Notes: generated by a model from the letters alone, not told the origin. Positions 44,305 through 55,010 are shown, counted from the first letter of the stretch. The stretch: 64,000 nucleotides of DNA from Thermodesulfobacteriota bacterium (GCA_028278025.1 JANQFE010000134.1:36125-100124), one strand, 5' to 3'. A program made the numbers and translations.

Positions 44305-46983
44305 TCACGATGCCTTCTCCATCTTGACCGCACAGACTTTTAGTTCGGGAATCTTTGCTACAGGATCAAGCGCAGTATTGGTTAACAGGTTAACCGCTGC
44401 TTCGTGAAAATGAAACGGCACAAAAACAACTCCTTCACCCGGGCGGTCCGTCAGCCAGACCTTCACTTTGATACTGCCCCGCCGCGAGGAAATCGTAACA
44501 TAATCACCGTCCTGCACACCCAGCCGGGCGGCATCAGCGGGATTAACTTCGGCCAGCAGTTCCGGATAGAGCTGGGTAAGCCCCCGGCCCTTGCGGGTCA
44601 TGGTGCCGGTATGATAGTGTTGCTTTACCCTGCCGGTACTCAGAATGAAGGGATACTCATCATCAGGGGTTTCAGCCGACGGCTGGAAGTCTATGGCAAA
44701 AAATACACCCTTGCCGCGGGTAAACTCCTTGGCATGCAGAATAGGCGTGCCGGGGTGATCAACTGAGGGGCATGGCCAGGCGATGCCGCCACCCTCAATA
44801 CGCTCGTAGCTGATCCCGGCATAGCTGGGTGTGACCGTGCGGATTTCATCCATGACCGCCTCGGCATGCATGTATTCCATGTAAGAGCCCATTTTTTCTG
44901 CAAGCGCCGTAATAATCCAGCGGTCCTCACGGGCATCTCCCGGAGGTTCAAGGGCCTTGCGCACCCGCTGGACCTTTCGCTCCGAATTGGTAAACGTGCC
45001 TTCCTTTTCAGCAAAAACAGCACCCGGCAGTACAACATCAGCCACCTGAGCTGTTTCCGTTAGAAAGATATCCTGAACCACGAGGAAATCAAGCTTCTCA
45101 ATACAGTGTTTTATGTGGTTAATGTCCGGATCACTGATCATGGGGTTTTCACCCATAATATACACTGCTTTAACCCTGCCCGTTTCAGCCCCGGAGAACA
45201 TTTCGGGAACGGTAAGTCCCGGCTCGGCAGACAGATTTTCAACGCCCCAGGCTTGTGAAAATTTTTCCCGCGCCGCGATGTCGGCAACCTGCTGGTAACC
45301 GGTGAACACATTGGGCAGCGCTCCCAGGTCACAGGCTCCCTGGACATTATTCTGACCGCGCAGCGGATTAACGCCGCCGCCTTTTACCCCGACATTGCCG
45401 CACAGCATTGCCAGGTTTCCCAGTGATTTAACGTTGTTGGTCCCGCTGGTGTGCTGCGTGATACCCAAGGCATACAGAATTGAGCCGGGGCTGGCCTTCC
45501 CGTACGTACGGGCCGCTTCATACAGGTCATCAACCGGTATGCCGGTAATATCGCTGACATACTCGGGGGTATATTTTTCGATACATTTTTCGAGTTCTTC
45601 AAAGCCGGTTGTGCGCTGTTCAATGTACTGCCTGGCGTGCAGGTTCTCCTTGAGGATGATATGCATAAAGCCGTTGATCCAGGCCACATCCGTGCCCGGC
45701 TTCTGTTGCAGCCAGATATGGGCATAGTCAACCAGATCGATACGGCGCGGATCAACAACAATCAGCTTGGCACCGTGTTTGAGAACAGCCTCGATAATAT
45801 AATTGGCAAAAATGGGATGGTTCTCGGTGGTATTGCTGCCCGTTACCAGGATGGCCTCTGCGCTGAGCACATCCTCAATAGCATTGGTCATGGCTCCGCT
45901 GCCGAATGTGGCGTCAAGACCTGCCGCCGTGGAGGAGAGGCAGAGACGGGCGCAGTGATCAACATTATTGGTTCCTATCACTGCGCGCATAAATTTTTGA
46001 AAAAGATAATTCTCTTCATTGGTAACCCGGGCCGAAGACAGCCCGGCAATCGCGTCCGGTCCCGATTCATTCTTGATCATGCTGAACCGTTCAGCCACCA
46101 CTCCCAGGGCCGCATCCCAGCCGGTCTCCTCAAGTTTGCCGTTCTTCCTGACAAGCGGCCTGGTAAGGCGCTCCGGGCTGCCGACAAACTCATAACCAAA
46201 ACGGCCCTTCATGCACAGGCTGCCGCGGTTTACGCCGACTTCATCCGTGGTGGTAATACCGATCAGGCGGCCGCCCAGAACATTGAGCTCAAGCTGGCAG
46301 CCGCAGCCGCAATAGGTGCAGGTGGTGGGCACCCGGTTTACAAGCCAGGGTCTGCCTTTATAGCGGCTCAGGTTCTCGGTAAGCGCCCCGGTGGGGCACA
46401 CTTTCAGACATTCACCGCAGGACACACAGATTTCGGGATTCACGGTAAGCATATGTCCCGGGTTGTCGGTGGTCTCAATATCTATAACACCAATACCCTT
46501 AATCTCCCGACAGGCTGTAGCACAGCGCAGACAATAAATACAGCGTTCCGGCCAGTAGCGTATCAACGGGGTTGCATAGGTTGTATCAGGCTGCGGTTTG
46601 CGAGCCTGGTATTCAACCTTGTCAATACCGAATTCATACACCAGGTCCTGCAGCAGGCACTCGCCGCCCTTATCACATATGGGACAGTCCAGGGGATGAT
46701 TTACCAGGATCAACTTGAGGGAATCCTGCCGGATACGGAAAAGACGCTCGGAATCGGTCGCAACCCTGGCACCCTCTGCTACCGGGGTGTCACAGGCCGC
46801 CATGGGCTGGGAACAGCCCTCAACATCCACAACACACATGCGGCATGATCCGATAGGGCTCAAGCGCTCATGAAAGCACAGCGTCGGGATGCGGATTCCT
46901 GCCGTCCCGGCAGCCTCAAGAATCGTTGTGCCCTTTGGTACTGTAACCTCTTTACCGTCAATTGTTAACGTGACCATGCTCAT
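44305..46983 (-). CDS. nuoG: NuoG / formate-dehydrogenase-like molybdopterin subunit
   Basis: This 892-residue protein begins with a 2Fe-2S domain (C36, C47, C50, C64) and the His-type cluster segment HPLDCPICDKGGEC. Two 4Fe-4S motifs follow (CIYCLRCATAC, CVSCGECLKVCP), then CTYCGCGC at the start of the molybdopterin domain. The rest is closer to formate dehydrogenase than to usual NuoG: NVDHCARLCLSSTAAGL has a Cys at the place of the catalytic Cys/Sec, followed by Leu instead of His, and GVNPLRGQNNVQGACD is typical of formate dehydrogenases. It could be an active hydride enzyme or a relic; neighbours place it in complex I. Confidence 0.9.
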   Translation of the reverse strand: MSMVTLTIDGKEVTVPKGTTILEAAGTAGIRIPTLCFHERLSPIGSCRMCVVDVEGCSQPMAACDTPVAEGARVATDSERLFRIRQDSLKLILVNHPLDCPICDKGGECLLQDLVYEFGIDKVEYQARKPQPDTTYATPLIRYWPERCIYCLRCATACREIKGIGVIDIETTDNPGHMLTVNPEICVSCGECLKVCPTGALTENLSRYKGRPWLVNRVPTTCTYCGCGCQLELNVLGGRLIGITTTDEVGVNRGSLCMKGRFGYEFVGSPERLTRPLVRKNGKLEETGWDAALGVVAERFSMIKNESGPDAIAGLSSARVTNEENYLFQKFMRAVIGTNNVDHCARLCLSSTAAGLDATFGSGAMTNAIEDVLSAEAILVTGSNTTENHPIFANYIIEAVLKHGAKLIVVDPRRIDLVDYAHIWLQQKPGTDVAWINGFMHIILKENLHARQYIEQRTTGFEELEKCIEKYTPEYVSDITGIPVDDLYEAARTYGKASPGSILYALGITQHTSGTNNVKSLGNLAMLCGNVGVKGGGVNPLRGQNNVQGACDLGALPNVFTGYQQVADIAAREKFSQAWGVENLSAEPGLTVPEMFSGAETGRVKAVYIMGENPMISDPDINHIKHCIEKLDFLVVQDIFLTETAQVADVVLPGAVFAEKEGTFTNSERKVQRVRKALEPPGDAREDRWIITALAEKMGSYMEYMHAEAVMDEIRTVTPSYAGISYERIEGGGIAWPCPSVDHPGTPILHAKEFTRGKGVFFAIDFQPSAETPDDEYPFILSTGRVKQHYHTGTMTRKGRGLTQLYPELLAEVNPADAARLGVQDGDYVTISSRRGSIKVKVWLTDRPGEGVVFVPFHFHEAAVNLLTNTALDPVAKIPELKVCAVKMEKAS

Positions 46984-47136
46984 GTGTACGCTGTCAACTC
47001 CTCTGCAATGCCGTTGATTGGATACTGGATGCTTGATAATAAATATTTTATCCAGTATCCAGCATCAAGTATCATTAAAACATACCTCTTATGACTGTCT
47101 GCTCATTCTTAATCATTATCTCTTAAATCCCTGCAG

Positions 47137-49092
47137 CTACACTGCAAGCGTCGCAATCCGGTAGCAGCGCAGGCAGCGGTCAGCCTCGGCCATAGCCTCC
47201 TGTAGAGAAAAACCCTGCTCAACTTCATCAAAAGTATGCTTGCGGGTATCGGGAGGCAGCATCTCCAGTTCATGGCGCTCACACCCGCCCAGCATGCCGA
47301 CATCCTCTGCCGGGTCAAAAACCTTTATCGCTTTAAAAATTTGATCAAAATAGTCTTCATCACTGAAATCAAGCGGCCGCCCGTTAATAAACCGGTCTAT
47401 ATTGGCAGCGGCTTTGCGGCCCGCAGCGCAGGCCTCGATAAGGGCTCCGGGGCCGGTTTCACAGTCACCGCCGGAAAAAATCTTGGGACGATCACTCTGC
47501 TTGGTTACCTCATTAACATTTATAGTGCCCCAGCGCGTAGTCTTTACGTCTTCAAGGCCCTCAAGCAGCGACAGGTCTATAACCTGGCCGATTGCCGGCA
47601 CAACAATATCACAGTCAAGCATAAATTCCGAACCCTCAACAGGTACCGGACGCCGCCGTCCGCTGTCATCAGGCTCTCCAAGCTCCATGCGTATGCATTC
47701 AACCGCTACAACTTTGCCGTCCTCGGCAATTATTCTGGTCGGGTTGGTCAGATAATGAAACGTGACCTGCTCCTCTTCAGCATCTCGTATTTCAACAAAA
47801 TCAGCAGGCATTTCATTCTTGGTACGGCGATACACAAGGTTAACATTCTCCTTGCCGATACGAAACGAACAGCGCACACAGTCAATGGCCACGTTGCCGC
47901 CGCCCACAACCACAACCTTTTTGCCCTCAGGATAAGGATCTTTACCCATATTAATATCCAGCAGGTACTGCACTCCGGGTATAAAACCCCGGTAGCCGGC
48001 ATCCTCGCCTTTAACCCGCATACCGGAGCTGGACTGAGCCCCTATCGCAATAAAAACAGCATCATTTTCCTGCTCAAGCTGAGAAATAGTTATATCTTTG
48101 CCCACCGTGGCATTATAGTTAATGGTTACCCCCATACTCTGAACCTGTTCGACCTCTCCGCGCAGTATATCACGCGGCAGGCGATAGTCGGGAATACCAA
48201 CAGCAGCCATGCCGCCCGGCTCCCCCAGGTGCTCATATATGGTAACCTGGTGGCCTTTTTGAGCCAGGTGATATGCGCAGGTCACCCCGCCCGGACCGGC
48301 CCCCACAATGGCTACCTTGCCGGTTTTAGCCGAAGGCTCGCTTGCATATATGGGTTTTTTGCGCTTTGCAAGCTCATGGTCGGCTACAAACCGTTTAAGA
48401 AACTTAATGGATATGGGTGCATCAAGGCGCGTACGCCTGCAGTGCATCTCACACGGTCGCACACAGACCCTGCCGACAACACCCGGAATCGGCAGCCGTT
48501 GACGAATAACATCCAGGGCCTGCCGACACTTACCTTCACGGATATGTTCAATATAGGTGGGAATATCAAGATGAATGGGGCAGGCATCCATGCAGGGTGC
48601 CGTAAGCCGGCTGTGGTATGATCCTGCCGGGATAGCCTGAGAAGTGGAAACAGCTTTCTCAAAATCATCAGAAAAATGATCCATGGCGTGCAGGACCGGA
48701 ACAGGGCCGGACTGGCCGATGTTGCATTTGCCTGACTGGCTGATGGATACAGACAGTCTGCGCAGCATCGGCAGATCATCAGCACCGCCCTTACCTTCAC
48801 ATATGCGCACCAGGGTTTCCGACATTACTCTGGTGCCGACCCGGCACAGAAAGCATTTACCACAGGATTTTTCAGCCACGGTCTGCATATATTCCCGGCA
48901 CAGGTCCACGACGTTTACATCCGACGAACGCAGCACAATACCATACCAGCCAAACAGGGCCTTGATATGCTCATCCTGCTTGAAAAATTCAGGCAGGGCA
49001 ATGTTTTTGACTACTTCAAAATTCTGGGGCTCTTTGCCGCGATTATCAACAACCTTACCACCCCAGGAACTGAATAATATCTCGGACATCAA
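47137..49092 (-). CDS. NuoF-like iron-sulfur / GltD-like flavoprotein fusion
   Basis: This 651-residue protein occupies the nuoF position. Residues about 1-150 correspond to the C-terminal cluster domain of NuoF (SCGKCFLCRVGTR, C77/C80/C83, with a later SGKCNIG). The FMN/NADH-binding fold of NuoF is absent. Residues about 165 onward are a GltD-type unit: double cluster segment CMDACPIHLDIPTY...GRVCVRPCEMHC, FAD motif VAIVGAGPGGVTCAYHLA and dinucleotide motif VVVVGGGNVAIDC. It probably feeds NAD(P)H electrons into the complex by a different flavin. No nuoE gene was found in the operon. Confidence 0.88.
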   Translation of the reverse strand: MMSEILFSSWGGKVVDNRGKEPQNFEVVKNIALPEFFKQDEHIKALFGWYGIVLRSSDVNVVDLCREYMQTVAEKSCGKCFLCRVGTRVMSETLVRICEGKGGADDLPMLRRLSVSISQSGKCNIGQSGPVPVLHAMDHFSDDFEKAVSTSQAIPAGSYHSRLTAPCMDACPIHLDIPTYIEHIREGKCRQALDVIRQRLPIPGVVGRVCVRPCEMHCRRTRLDAPISIKFLKRFVADHELAKRKKPIYASEPSAKTGKVAIVGAGPGGVTCAYHLAQKGHQVTIYEHLGEPGGMAAVGIPDYRLPRDILRGEVEQVQSMGVTINYNATVGKDITISQLEQENDAVFIAIGAQSSSGMRVKGEDAGYRGFIPGVQYLLDINMGKDPYPEGKKVVVVGGGNVAIDCVRCSFRIGKENVNLVYRRTKNEMPADFVEIRDAEEEQVTFHYLTNPTRIIAEDGKVVAVECIRMELGEPDDSGRRRPVPVEGSEFMLDCDIVVPAIGQVIDLSLLEGLEDVKTTRWGTINVNEVTKQSDRPKIFSGGDCETGPGALIEACAAGRKAAANIDRFINGRPLDFSDEDYFDQIFKAIKVFDPAEDVGMLGGCERHELEMLPPDTRKHTFDEVEQGFSLQEAMAEADRCLRCYRIATLAV

Positions 49093-49253
49093 ACAAACTC
49101 CAAAAAATTAAGAGGGCTTTCAATAAAATCACTGTGGATGTCACATCTAACACAGATTTAAATAAGTGCCTAAAATGCCTAAAGTTCAAAGTGCCTAAAA
49201 TTAGTATTTACAACTTTAGTGCACTTTAGGCACTTCACACTTTAGTCACTTTC

Positions 49254-50426
49254 TTACCGATCGATCTCCCCCAGCACAATATCGATACTGCCGATAATCG
49301 AGATCACATCCGCAAGCATAACACCCGCAAGCAAGCGCGGCAGTGCGCTTGTTAAGATAAAACAAGGCGAGCGTATTTTCAGCCTGTAAGGCTGGGCCGT
49401 ACCGTCACCAACCAGGTAGTATCCCAACTCACCTTTTGATCCTTCAACAGCCTGATAGACCTCTTCAGCAGGCACCTGAGGGCCTTCACACTGGATCTTG
49501 AAGCGGCGGATCAAGGCGCTGATATCCTGCATTACATCATCCAGATTGGGATTTAAAACCCAGGGATTATCAACTGTGACCGGCCCTTCGGGCAGATTCT
49601 CAATGGCCTGCTCAATGATCGCAAGAGACTGGGTAAATTCCTCCATGCGCACCAGATAGCGATCATACACATCACCGTTTTCGCCTATCGGGATCTTAAA
49701 ATCAAAATCCTCATAGCTGCAGTAGGGGGCGGCTTTACGCACGTCATAGGCTACCCCGGACCCCCGCAGGCTCGGACCCGTAAAGCCGTAATTGATGGCC
49801 TCTTCTGCTGCGATGGGACCAATCCCCATGGTGCGTTTGCGCCAGATGATGTTATCGGTTAAAAGGGTGTTATATCCGTCAACAGCTTTGGGAAACCATT
49901 GTACAAACTCACGTACATATTTTATGAAGTCCGGTGTAATATCTTTGGCAACGCCGCCAACACGCAGAAATGAGGGGGTCAGGCGATAGCCGGAGAGCTC
50001 CTCATTAATGTTCATGATCATCTCACGATCACGGAATGTGTAAAATACTACGGTCATTGCCCCAATATCAAGGGCATGGCTGCCCAGCCACAGGTGATGG
50101 CCCATGATCCGGGCCAGCTCGCCCATGATCACACGGATATACTGGGCGCGCTTGGGCACTTCGATACCCAGCAGCTTTTCCACCGTCATGCAGTATCCCA
50201 GATTATTAAGGGAGGCGGCCGTGTAATCCAGACGGTCGGTAAGGGGAATGACCTGCTGATAGTTCATGCTTTCAGCAATTTTTTCAATACCCCGATGCAG
50301 CTGTCCGATATGAGGCGTAACCTTGACAACCGTTTCACCATCAAGCTCCAGCACCAGTCGCAGCACCCCGTGGGTTGCGGGATGGTGCGGCCCCATATTC
50401 AGAACCATGGTTTTGCCTTCAGCCAT
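49254..50426 (-). CDS. nuoD: NADH-quinone oxidoreductase subunit D
   Basis: This 390-residue 49-kDa-type subunit begins MVLNMGPHHPATHGVLRLVL and has the family segments GQLHRGIEKIAESMNYQQVI, TDRLDYTAASLNN and GSKGELGYYLVGDGTAQPYR. It forms the quinone cavity with NuoB. It is a stand-alone gene, not fused to nuoC as in enteric bacteria. About 160 non-coding bases separate it from the next gene. Confidence 0.97.
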   Translation of the reverse strand: MAEGKTMVLNMGPHHPATHGVLRLVLELDGETVVKVTPHIGQLHRGIEKIAESMNYQQVIPLTDRLDYTAASLNNLGYCMTVEKLLGIEVPKRAQYIRVIMGELARIMGHHLWLGSHALDIGAMTVVFYTFRDREMIMNINEELSGYRLTPSFLRVGGVAKDITPDFIKYVREFVQWFPKAVDGYNTLLTDNIIWRKRTMGIGPIAAEEAINYGFTGPSLRGSGVAYDVRKAAPYCSYEDFDFKIPIGENGDVYDRYLVRMEEFTQSLAIIEQAIENLPEGPVTVDNPWVLNPNLDDVMQDISALIRRFKIQCEGPQVPAEEVYQAVEGSKGELGYYLVGDGTAQPYRLKIRSPCFILTSALPRLLAGVMLADVISIIGSIDIVLGEIDR

Positions 50427-50442
50427 ACACTCTCATCCTGTC

Positions 50443-50949
50443 CTAAACAACCTTGATAGTGTCCGGATCAAACTTCTTGTCAAAATCCTTACCCAGCAGA
50501 GGAAAATCTTTGCGCAGCGGATGCCCGTCAAAATCATCCCAGGTCAGGATACGACGCAAATCAGGATGTCCCTCAAACCGTATTCCCAGCATGTCAAACA
50601 CTTCACGTTCCTGCCAGTCGGCCGTTTTCCAAATATCTATGACTGAGGGAATCTCTTCGCCCTCTTCTACGGGAAGTTTTACAACCAGACGATGGAAATC
50701 ACGCATGGAAAACAGAACATAGACAACCTCAAAACGCGGCTTGCGGGGCCTATAATCCACCCCGACGATATCGCACAGAAAATCATAATTAAGTTCTTCA
50801 TCATCATGCAGAAACCGCATGAATGTAAGCATGGCATCCTTATTAATGGTAATGCGTTGTTCTCCCCTGAATTCACTCTCCGCGATAATCTGCTTGGGAA
50901 ATGAACTTTTAATACGTGCTACAACACCGGCATTATCCATAAAACTCAA
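50443..50949 (-). CDS. nuoC: NADH-quinone oxidoreductase subunit C
   Basis: This 168-residue protein has the 30-kDa signature, [18 protein letters not shown] and [20 protein letters not shown]. It stabilises the peripheral arm and carries no cofactor. It lies 16 bases before nuoD and 2 bases after nuoB, so the genes are translated in series. Confidence 0.97.
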   Translation of the reverse strand: MSFMDNAGVVARIKSSFPKQIIAESEFRGEQRITINKDAMLTFMRFLHDDEELNYDFLCDIVGVDYRPRKPRFEVVYVLFSMRDFHRLVVKLPVEEGEEIPSVIDIWKTADWQEREVFDMLGIRFEGHPDLRRILTWDDFDGHPLRKDFPLLGKDFDKKFDPDTIKVV

Positions 50950-50951
50950 CC

Positions 50952-51446
50952 CTATTCACTTACGTCTTGACGACAATCCAGTTTCTCGGTCTTTATCTTC
51001 TGCTGAAGCTTCATCAGACTTGCCAGCAACGCTTCAGGCCGCGGCGGGCACCCCGGCACATACACATCAACGGGAATTATCTGATCAACCCCCTGAACCA
51101 CGGCATAGCTTTTAAAAATCCCCCCGCAGGATGCGCAGGCACCCATAGCAATAACCCATTTGGGTTCTGCCATCTGTTCATAAATGCGTTTGACCATTAC
51201 CGACATCTTTTTAGTCAGGGTGCCGGAAACAATCATTAAGTCCGACTGGCGCGGTGAAGGGCGAAAAACCTCTGAGCCGAACCGGGCGATATCATAGCTT
51301 GACAGGCTTGTGGCCATCATCTCAAGCGCACAGCAGGCAAGCCCGAAGGTACACGGCCAGACAGAATTACTGCGGGCCCAGTTAATCAAATCCGTCAGAT
51401 TGGTGACCAGGACATTATCGCCGTTTGCATATTTTTCTAATCCCAT
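50952..51446 (-). CDS. nuoB: NADH-quinone oxidoreductase subunit B
   Basis: From the ATG at 51446 the product has 164 residues. The cluster N2 ligands are in [13 protein letters not shown] (adjacent Cys pair), MGACASCGG and [13 protein letters not shown]2 hands electrons to quinone. The ATG at 51446 overlaps the nuoA stop by 10 bases and is preferred over a longer frame from 51482, whose extra residues lack family similarity. Confidence 0.96.
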   Translation of the reverse strand: MGLEKYANGDNVLVTNLTDLINWARSNSVWPCTFGLACCALEMMATSLSSYDIARFGSEVFRPSPRQSDLMIVSGTLTKKMSVMVKRIYEQMAEPKWVIAMGACASCGGIFKSYAVVQGVDQIIPVDVYVPGCPPRPEALLASLMKLQQKIKTEKLDCRQDVSE

Positions 51447-51793
51447 TCCAAAGCACCTTTTTTCCAGACATAGATGTAGCAAACAAAAAGGATTGCTACA
51501 AAAATCATCATTTCAACAAAGCCGAAAAGTCCCAGCTTCTTGTAATGTACGGCCCAGGGATACATAAAGACACACTCAAGGTCAAAAACCAGAAAAAGCA
51601 GGGCAACCACGTAATACTTGATCGGCGTCTGGACATAGGTGACACCTTCAGTTTGCATGCCGCACTCATAGGTTTCTCTTTTGACTTTAAAACGACGGCG
51701 GGGACCTAAAACGCTTGATATGGCTACCAGTATAACCCCAAAACCGATACCCACCAACATCATGATTAGTACAGGTACATAATCAATCAACAT
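51437..51793 (-). CDS. nuoA: NADH-quinone oxidoreductase subunit A
   Basis: This 118-residue protein has three membrane helices and the family motif YECGMQTEG, then [22 protein letters not shown]. It begins the nuo operon. A GGGAGGGGGAGC stretch a few bases before the ATG gives a strong ribosome site. The hairpin at 51855-51895 separates it from upstream transcription. Confidence 0.96.
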   Translation of the reverse strand: MLIDYVPVLIMMLVGIGFGVILVAISSVLGPRRRFKVKRETYECGMQTEGVTYVQTPIKYYVVALLFLVFDLECVFMYPWAVHYKKLGLFGFVEMMIFVAILFVCYIYVWKKGALEWD

Positions 51794-52297
51794 TTTTCTG
51801 CTCCCCCTCCCGGTGTGACCGGATATTAGAACAGTTATTGTGCAGATATTTCAAAAATGCCGGAAAACCTTCTTTGCAAGTGTTTTCCGGCATTTAATAA
51901 GCGCCAGAAAAATGCAAATATTCGAGATACCGTTGGTTGTGGACCTTTACCCCATATATAAATATAGCAAAATTACCCCAAAAATATTGTCACACTATAT
52001 ACAAGGAACAAAATTTCGTCAAGGGAAAAAATGAAAAAGTGTGCACAAAAAGCTCTAAGCCTCTGAAACTATTTTGCTTTATTGTCCGTAGTCAATGGTA
52101 TTATAATCAGAAACGAGCAATGAGTGCTGAATGACAAGTATCCCCGTCCCTGACGGAATCTGCGCTACGCTTTAGGGTTAAGGATTTTAACCTCAAGGCC
52201 AAAGGCCGATCCCCAAATCCCGTTTTAGCGGGATGATCCTCAAACTCAATCTGCAGCCCGTCTCATATTATCTCATTACTCATTACTTAATCACTAT
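51794..52297. other. Gene-free region upstream of nuoA
   Basis: About 500 bases without a gene. It holds the hairpin at 51855-51895, AT-rich sequence likely containing the nuo promoter, and word-like stretches such as CTCATTACTCATTACTTAATCA (in part) near 52270 that recur near 42750. A specific promoter could not be chosen. Confidence 0.5.
51855..51895. terminator. Strong hairpin terminator, 14-bp stem
   Basis: AAATGCCGGAAAAC and GTTTTCCGGCATTT form a perfect 14-bp stem around a 13-base loop, flanked by A-rich and T-rich ends. It can act on both strands. Confidence 0.75.
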
Positions 52298-52639
52298 TCA
52301 CCGTTTTTTGCGATTCAATCTAATAAACTCACTCACTTCGTCCTGTTCCCCTGCCCGGGTATCAAGATCTGCATCCTCCATCAGGGGATCATCCTCCTCG
52401 GCAATTGTCTTTTCTATAAACAGATCATCATAGGCAGTATAGCTATGCCTGATACAGGACCGGGTGGCCAGCTCCACCTTCTGCTCAAAGCTCAGCCGGT
52501 CGGTACCGTCCGCAAACATACTCTCAAACTCCTGGGCCGTTTCTGCCGCAATCTCCTGGGCCAGTTCCTTGTTAGGGGCAGAAAATTTTAGATATTTCAC
52601 TACAGCTTTTTTCACTTTTTCTTTTTCAGTCTTATTCAT
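52298..52639 (-). CDS. Hypothetical protein
   Basis: This is a 113-residue soluble, charged protein. The N-terminal 60 residues are helical (EKVKKAVVKYLKFSAPNKEL, AQEIAAETAQEFESMF), and the C-terminal part is acidic (KTIAEEDDPLMEDADLDTRAGEQDEVSE) before a basic end, NRKKR. There is no signal peptide or known motif. It stands between the nuo promoter region and a dispersed repeat. I do not recognise the family; codon use and frame length support a real gene. Confidence 0.5.
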   Translation of the reverse strand: MNKTEKEKVKKAVVKYLKFSAPNKELAQEIAAETAQEFESMFADGTDRLSFEQKVELATRSCIRHSYTAYDDLFIEKTIAEEDDPLMEDADLDTRAGEQDEVSEFIRLNRKKR

Positions 52640-52980
52640 ATATACACTTCTCCATTATAAAGTCTGATATGTAAATATGATAAACGTACTCTATCACAAC
52701 TATTACAGCCTCACAATTGAATTTGTCAGTTGATCGGTGAGGGTCTTTGGTTTTGAGCCCCGCGACAAGCTCGGGACAGGCAGCAAGGGCGGTGTGAGCA
52801 CGGGCCGTGATGACAGCTTTAAGCTTTTTCCAGCGAGCACTTAGCCGCAGGCAGTCGAACCACATCAGCCTGTGCAGTGCTCAAGGGCTAGAACATTTCA
52901 CATTAAACTATAGCCGGGCATCCTGCCGTGGTGATATAGATCTATTATCATCAGGTGGTTACCGTAATGTGTGCATTGCG
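52640..52980. repeat. Intergenic region with a dispersed repeat copy
   Basis: Bases 52786-52872 hold the repeat GGGCGGTGTGAGCACGGGCC ... CCAGCGAGCACTTAGCCGC ... GGCAGTCGAACCACATCAGCC, also present at 6211-6300 and partly at 63939-64000. The left flank (from 52704, ACAGCCTCACAATT) resembles 3023-3100. No gene is seen. Confidence 0.6.
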
Positions 52981-53364
52981 CTAGTCTTCTTCGATATCAC
53001 CGGAAGAATCTATAATAAAAGATATATCTTCTTGACCGTCCACAGAAAAATTTTCAGACCTGTCGGTTACCTCTTCTTCATCATCTTCATGAATGGTGAT
53101 ATAATATGAGCCTGCAAACAGATCTTTAAATTCATCACAAATGTCATCAAACTCCCAGGCTTCTTCCAGACCGAATTCATCTAACATGATACCGGTATCA
53201 GCCTGATACAGTTTTACCTGATACTCTTCATCATCATAATTGCAGACTTCCACATCACTATTACTCTCGGGGACCACTACATCACAGCCAACCAAGACGG
53301 CCCCGGACAGTAAGGCGACAAGTATTGCCAGAAGAAAAATTAAATGGTACTGCTTATAAGCCAT
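52981..53364 (-). CDS. Small acidic lipoprotein
   Basis: This 127-residue protein has a signal peptide ending in AVLVGC, a lipobox with Cys about 27. The mature part is very acidic (CNYDDEEYQVKLYQ, HEDDEEEVTDRSE, DSSGDIEED) and probably forms a small beta domain with one disulfide (CNYDD...DDICDEF). The function is unknown. It stands alone upstream of the asnS 3' end. Confidence 0.65.
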   Translation of the reverse strand: MAYKQYHLIFLLAILVALLSGAVLVGCDVVVPESNSDVEVCNYDDEEYQVKLYQADTGIMLDEFGLEEAWEFDDICDEFKDLFAGSYYITIHEDDEEEVTDRSENFSVDGQEDISFIIDSSGDIEED

Positions 53365-53615
53365 GCTATCCTCCCTTACCTTTATGTTTTGCCTATTAGG
53401 GTTTTTCTGGATCCCCTTGCAACGCAGCCGAGTGTAGGGTTTTCAAGAAGCTTCAACAATTGACATGATACTGTTTCTTGTCATTCCGGAATGCCAACCT
53501 TACGATTAGTGACTTGTTGGCTTTCACAAAAAACCTGTGCTGCAAAAACAGCCTGTTATTTCCCCAAATCTCGATTTAGTTCGAACACCTATAGGAGATT
53601 GATTTTTGTAATTAG

Positions 53616-55010
53616 CTAAAACGACGCATTTCCCGGGGTACGCGGAAATGGTATAACATCCCTGATATTACTCATGCCGCTTACAAACACCATAAGACGC
53701 TCAAACCCCAGACCAAAGCCGCTGTGCGGCACCGTCCCGAATTTCCTGGTTTCGAGATACCACCAGATGTCCTTTGCAGGGATTTCCATCGCGGCAATTC
53801 TGTCAGTAAGTTTCTCATATGATTCCTCCCTCTGGGAGCCGCCGATTATTTCTCCAATCTTCGGGAAAAGAACATCCATAGCCCTTACCGTCTTGCCATC
53901 ATCATTCCGCTTCATATAAAATGGTTTTATCTCCTGCGGGTAATCAATGAGAATGACCGGCCGCTTAAAGTGCTCTTCAACCAGGAACCGTTCGTGTTCG
54001 GCCTGAAGGTCATGCCCCCAACCTACGGGAAATTCAAATGCCCGGCCTGATTCTTTCAATATATCAATGGCCTGTGTATAGGACAATCGTTCAAAATCAG
54101 CTGCGATAACCGATTGCAAACGCACAATGAGTTCTTTATCATACATTTTATTTAAAAATTCCAGTTCATCCCTGCAGTGCTCCAGGGCATAGGTAATTAA
54201 GAATTTGATAAATTCTTCTGCAAGGTTCATGGTGTCACTAAGGTCATAAAAGGCCATTTCGGGCTCAACCATCCAGAACTCAGCCAGATGCCGCGGAGTG
54301 TTGGAGTTCTCCGCCCTGAACGTGGGACCGAATGTGTATATCTCTGAAAGAGCCAGGGCCCCCAGTTCCCCTTCCAACTGACCGGACACGGTTAAGTTTG
54401 TTTCGGTACCAAAGAAATCCTCCGTGTAATCTATTGCTCCGTTGTCTTTGCGGGGCAGATTATTAAGGTCCAGGGTAGTAACCCTGAACATCTGCCCGGC
54501 ACCTTCACAATCAGAACCGGTTATTATAGGTGTGTGCAGATAGTAGAAGCCCTTCTCATTAAAAAATGTATGCATAGCATACGCCATGGCATGCCGCAGC
54601 CGTAGGATCGCTCCAAACGTATTTGTCCGGGGCCTGAGGTGCGCAATCTCCCGCAGAAATTCAAGGGAATGGCCCTTTTTCTGCAGGGGGTAGGTTTCAG
54701 TATCAGCGGTACCGTATAGTTCAATCTCTTGTGCCTGTATTTCCATACGCTGACCTTTTCCCATAGACTCGACCAGTGTTCCGGTAACACGAATACTGCT
54801 GCCGGTTGTAATGTGCTGGAGGGTCTCCTCATCAAACAGATCACTATCAGCAACGACCTGTACATTATGAATAATTGAGCCGTCATTGACGGCAATGAAA
54901 TGCACTTGTTTGCTGCCCCGGTGGGTACGCACCCAGCCCTTTACCGTTACCTTACTGCCAAAGGAATCTGATTTCAGCAGTTCTTTAATTTTAGTTCTTT
55001 GCGGTTCCAT
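53616..55010 (-). CDS. asnS: Asparaginyl-tRNA synthetase
   Basis: From the ATG at 55010 the product has 464 residues. The N-terminal OB-fold anticodon-binding domain ([25 protein letters not shown]) is followed by a class II core with motif 2, [21 protein letters not shown], and motif 3, [15 protein letters not shown]. The segment [12 protein letters not shown] favours AsnRS over AspRS. It charges tRNA-Asn with asparagine in the cytoplasm. A TTG three codons upstream is a less likely start. The gene is monocistronic. Confidence 0.96.
   Translation of the reverse strand: MEPQRTKIKELLKSDSFGSKVTVKGWVRTHRGSKQVHFIAVNDGSIIHNVQVVADSDLFDEETLQHITTGSSIRVTGTLVESMGKGQRMEIQAQEIELYGTADTETYPLQKKGHSLEFLREIAHLRPRTNTFGAILRLRHAMAYAMHTFFNEKGFYYLHTPIITGSDCEGAGQMFRVTTLDLNNLPRKDNGAIDYTEDFFGTETNLTVSGQLEGELGALALSEIYTFGPTFRAENSNTPRHLAEFWMVEPEMAFYDLSDTMNLAEEFIKFLITYALEHCRDELEFLNKMYDKELIVRLQSVIAADFERLSYTQAIDILKESGRAFEFPVGWGHDLQAEHERFLVEEHFKRPVILIDYPQEIKPFYMKRNDDGKTVRAMDVLFPKIGEIIGGSQREESYEKLTDRIAAMEIPAKDIWWYLETRKFGTVPHSGFGLGFERLMVFVSGMSNIRDVIPFPRTPGNASF

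Noticed and set aside
45637..46848. A 403-codon plus-strand frame opposite nuoG
   Set aside because: It is the antisense shadow of a well-conserved gene; composition reflects the codon bias of the minus strand.
47236..48621. A 461-codon plus-strand frame opposite the NuoF/GltD fusion gene
   Set aside because: Antisense shadow without domains; the minus-strand protein has full family motifs.
52632..52865. A frame translating the dispersed repeat (also at 6187-6381)
   Set aside because: The translations of the two copies do not agree in one frame, so the repeat is not coding.
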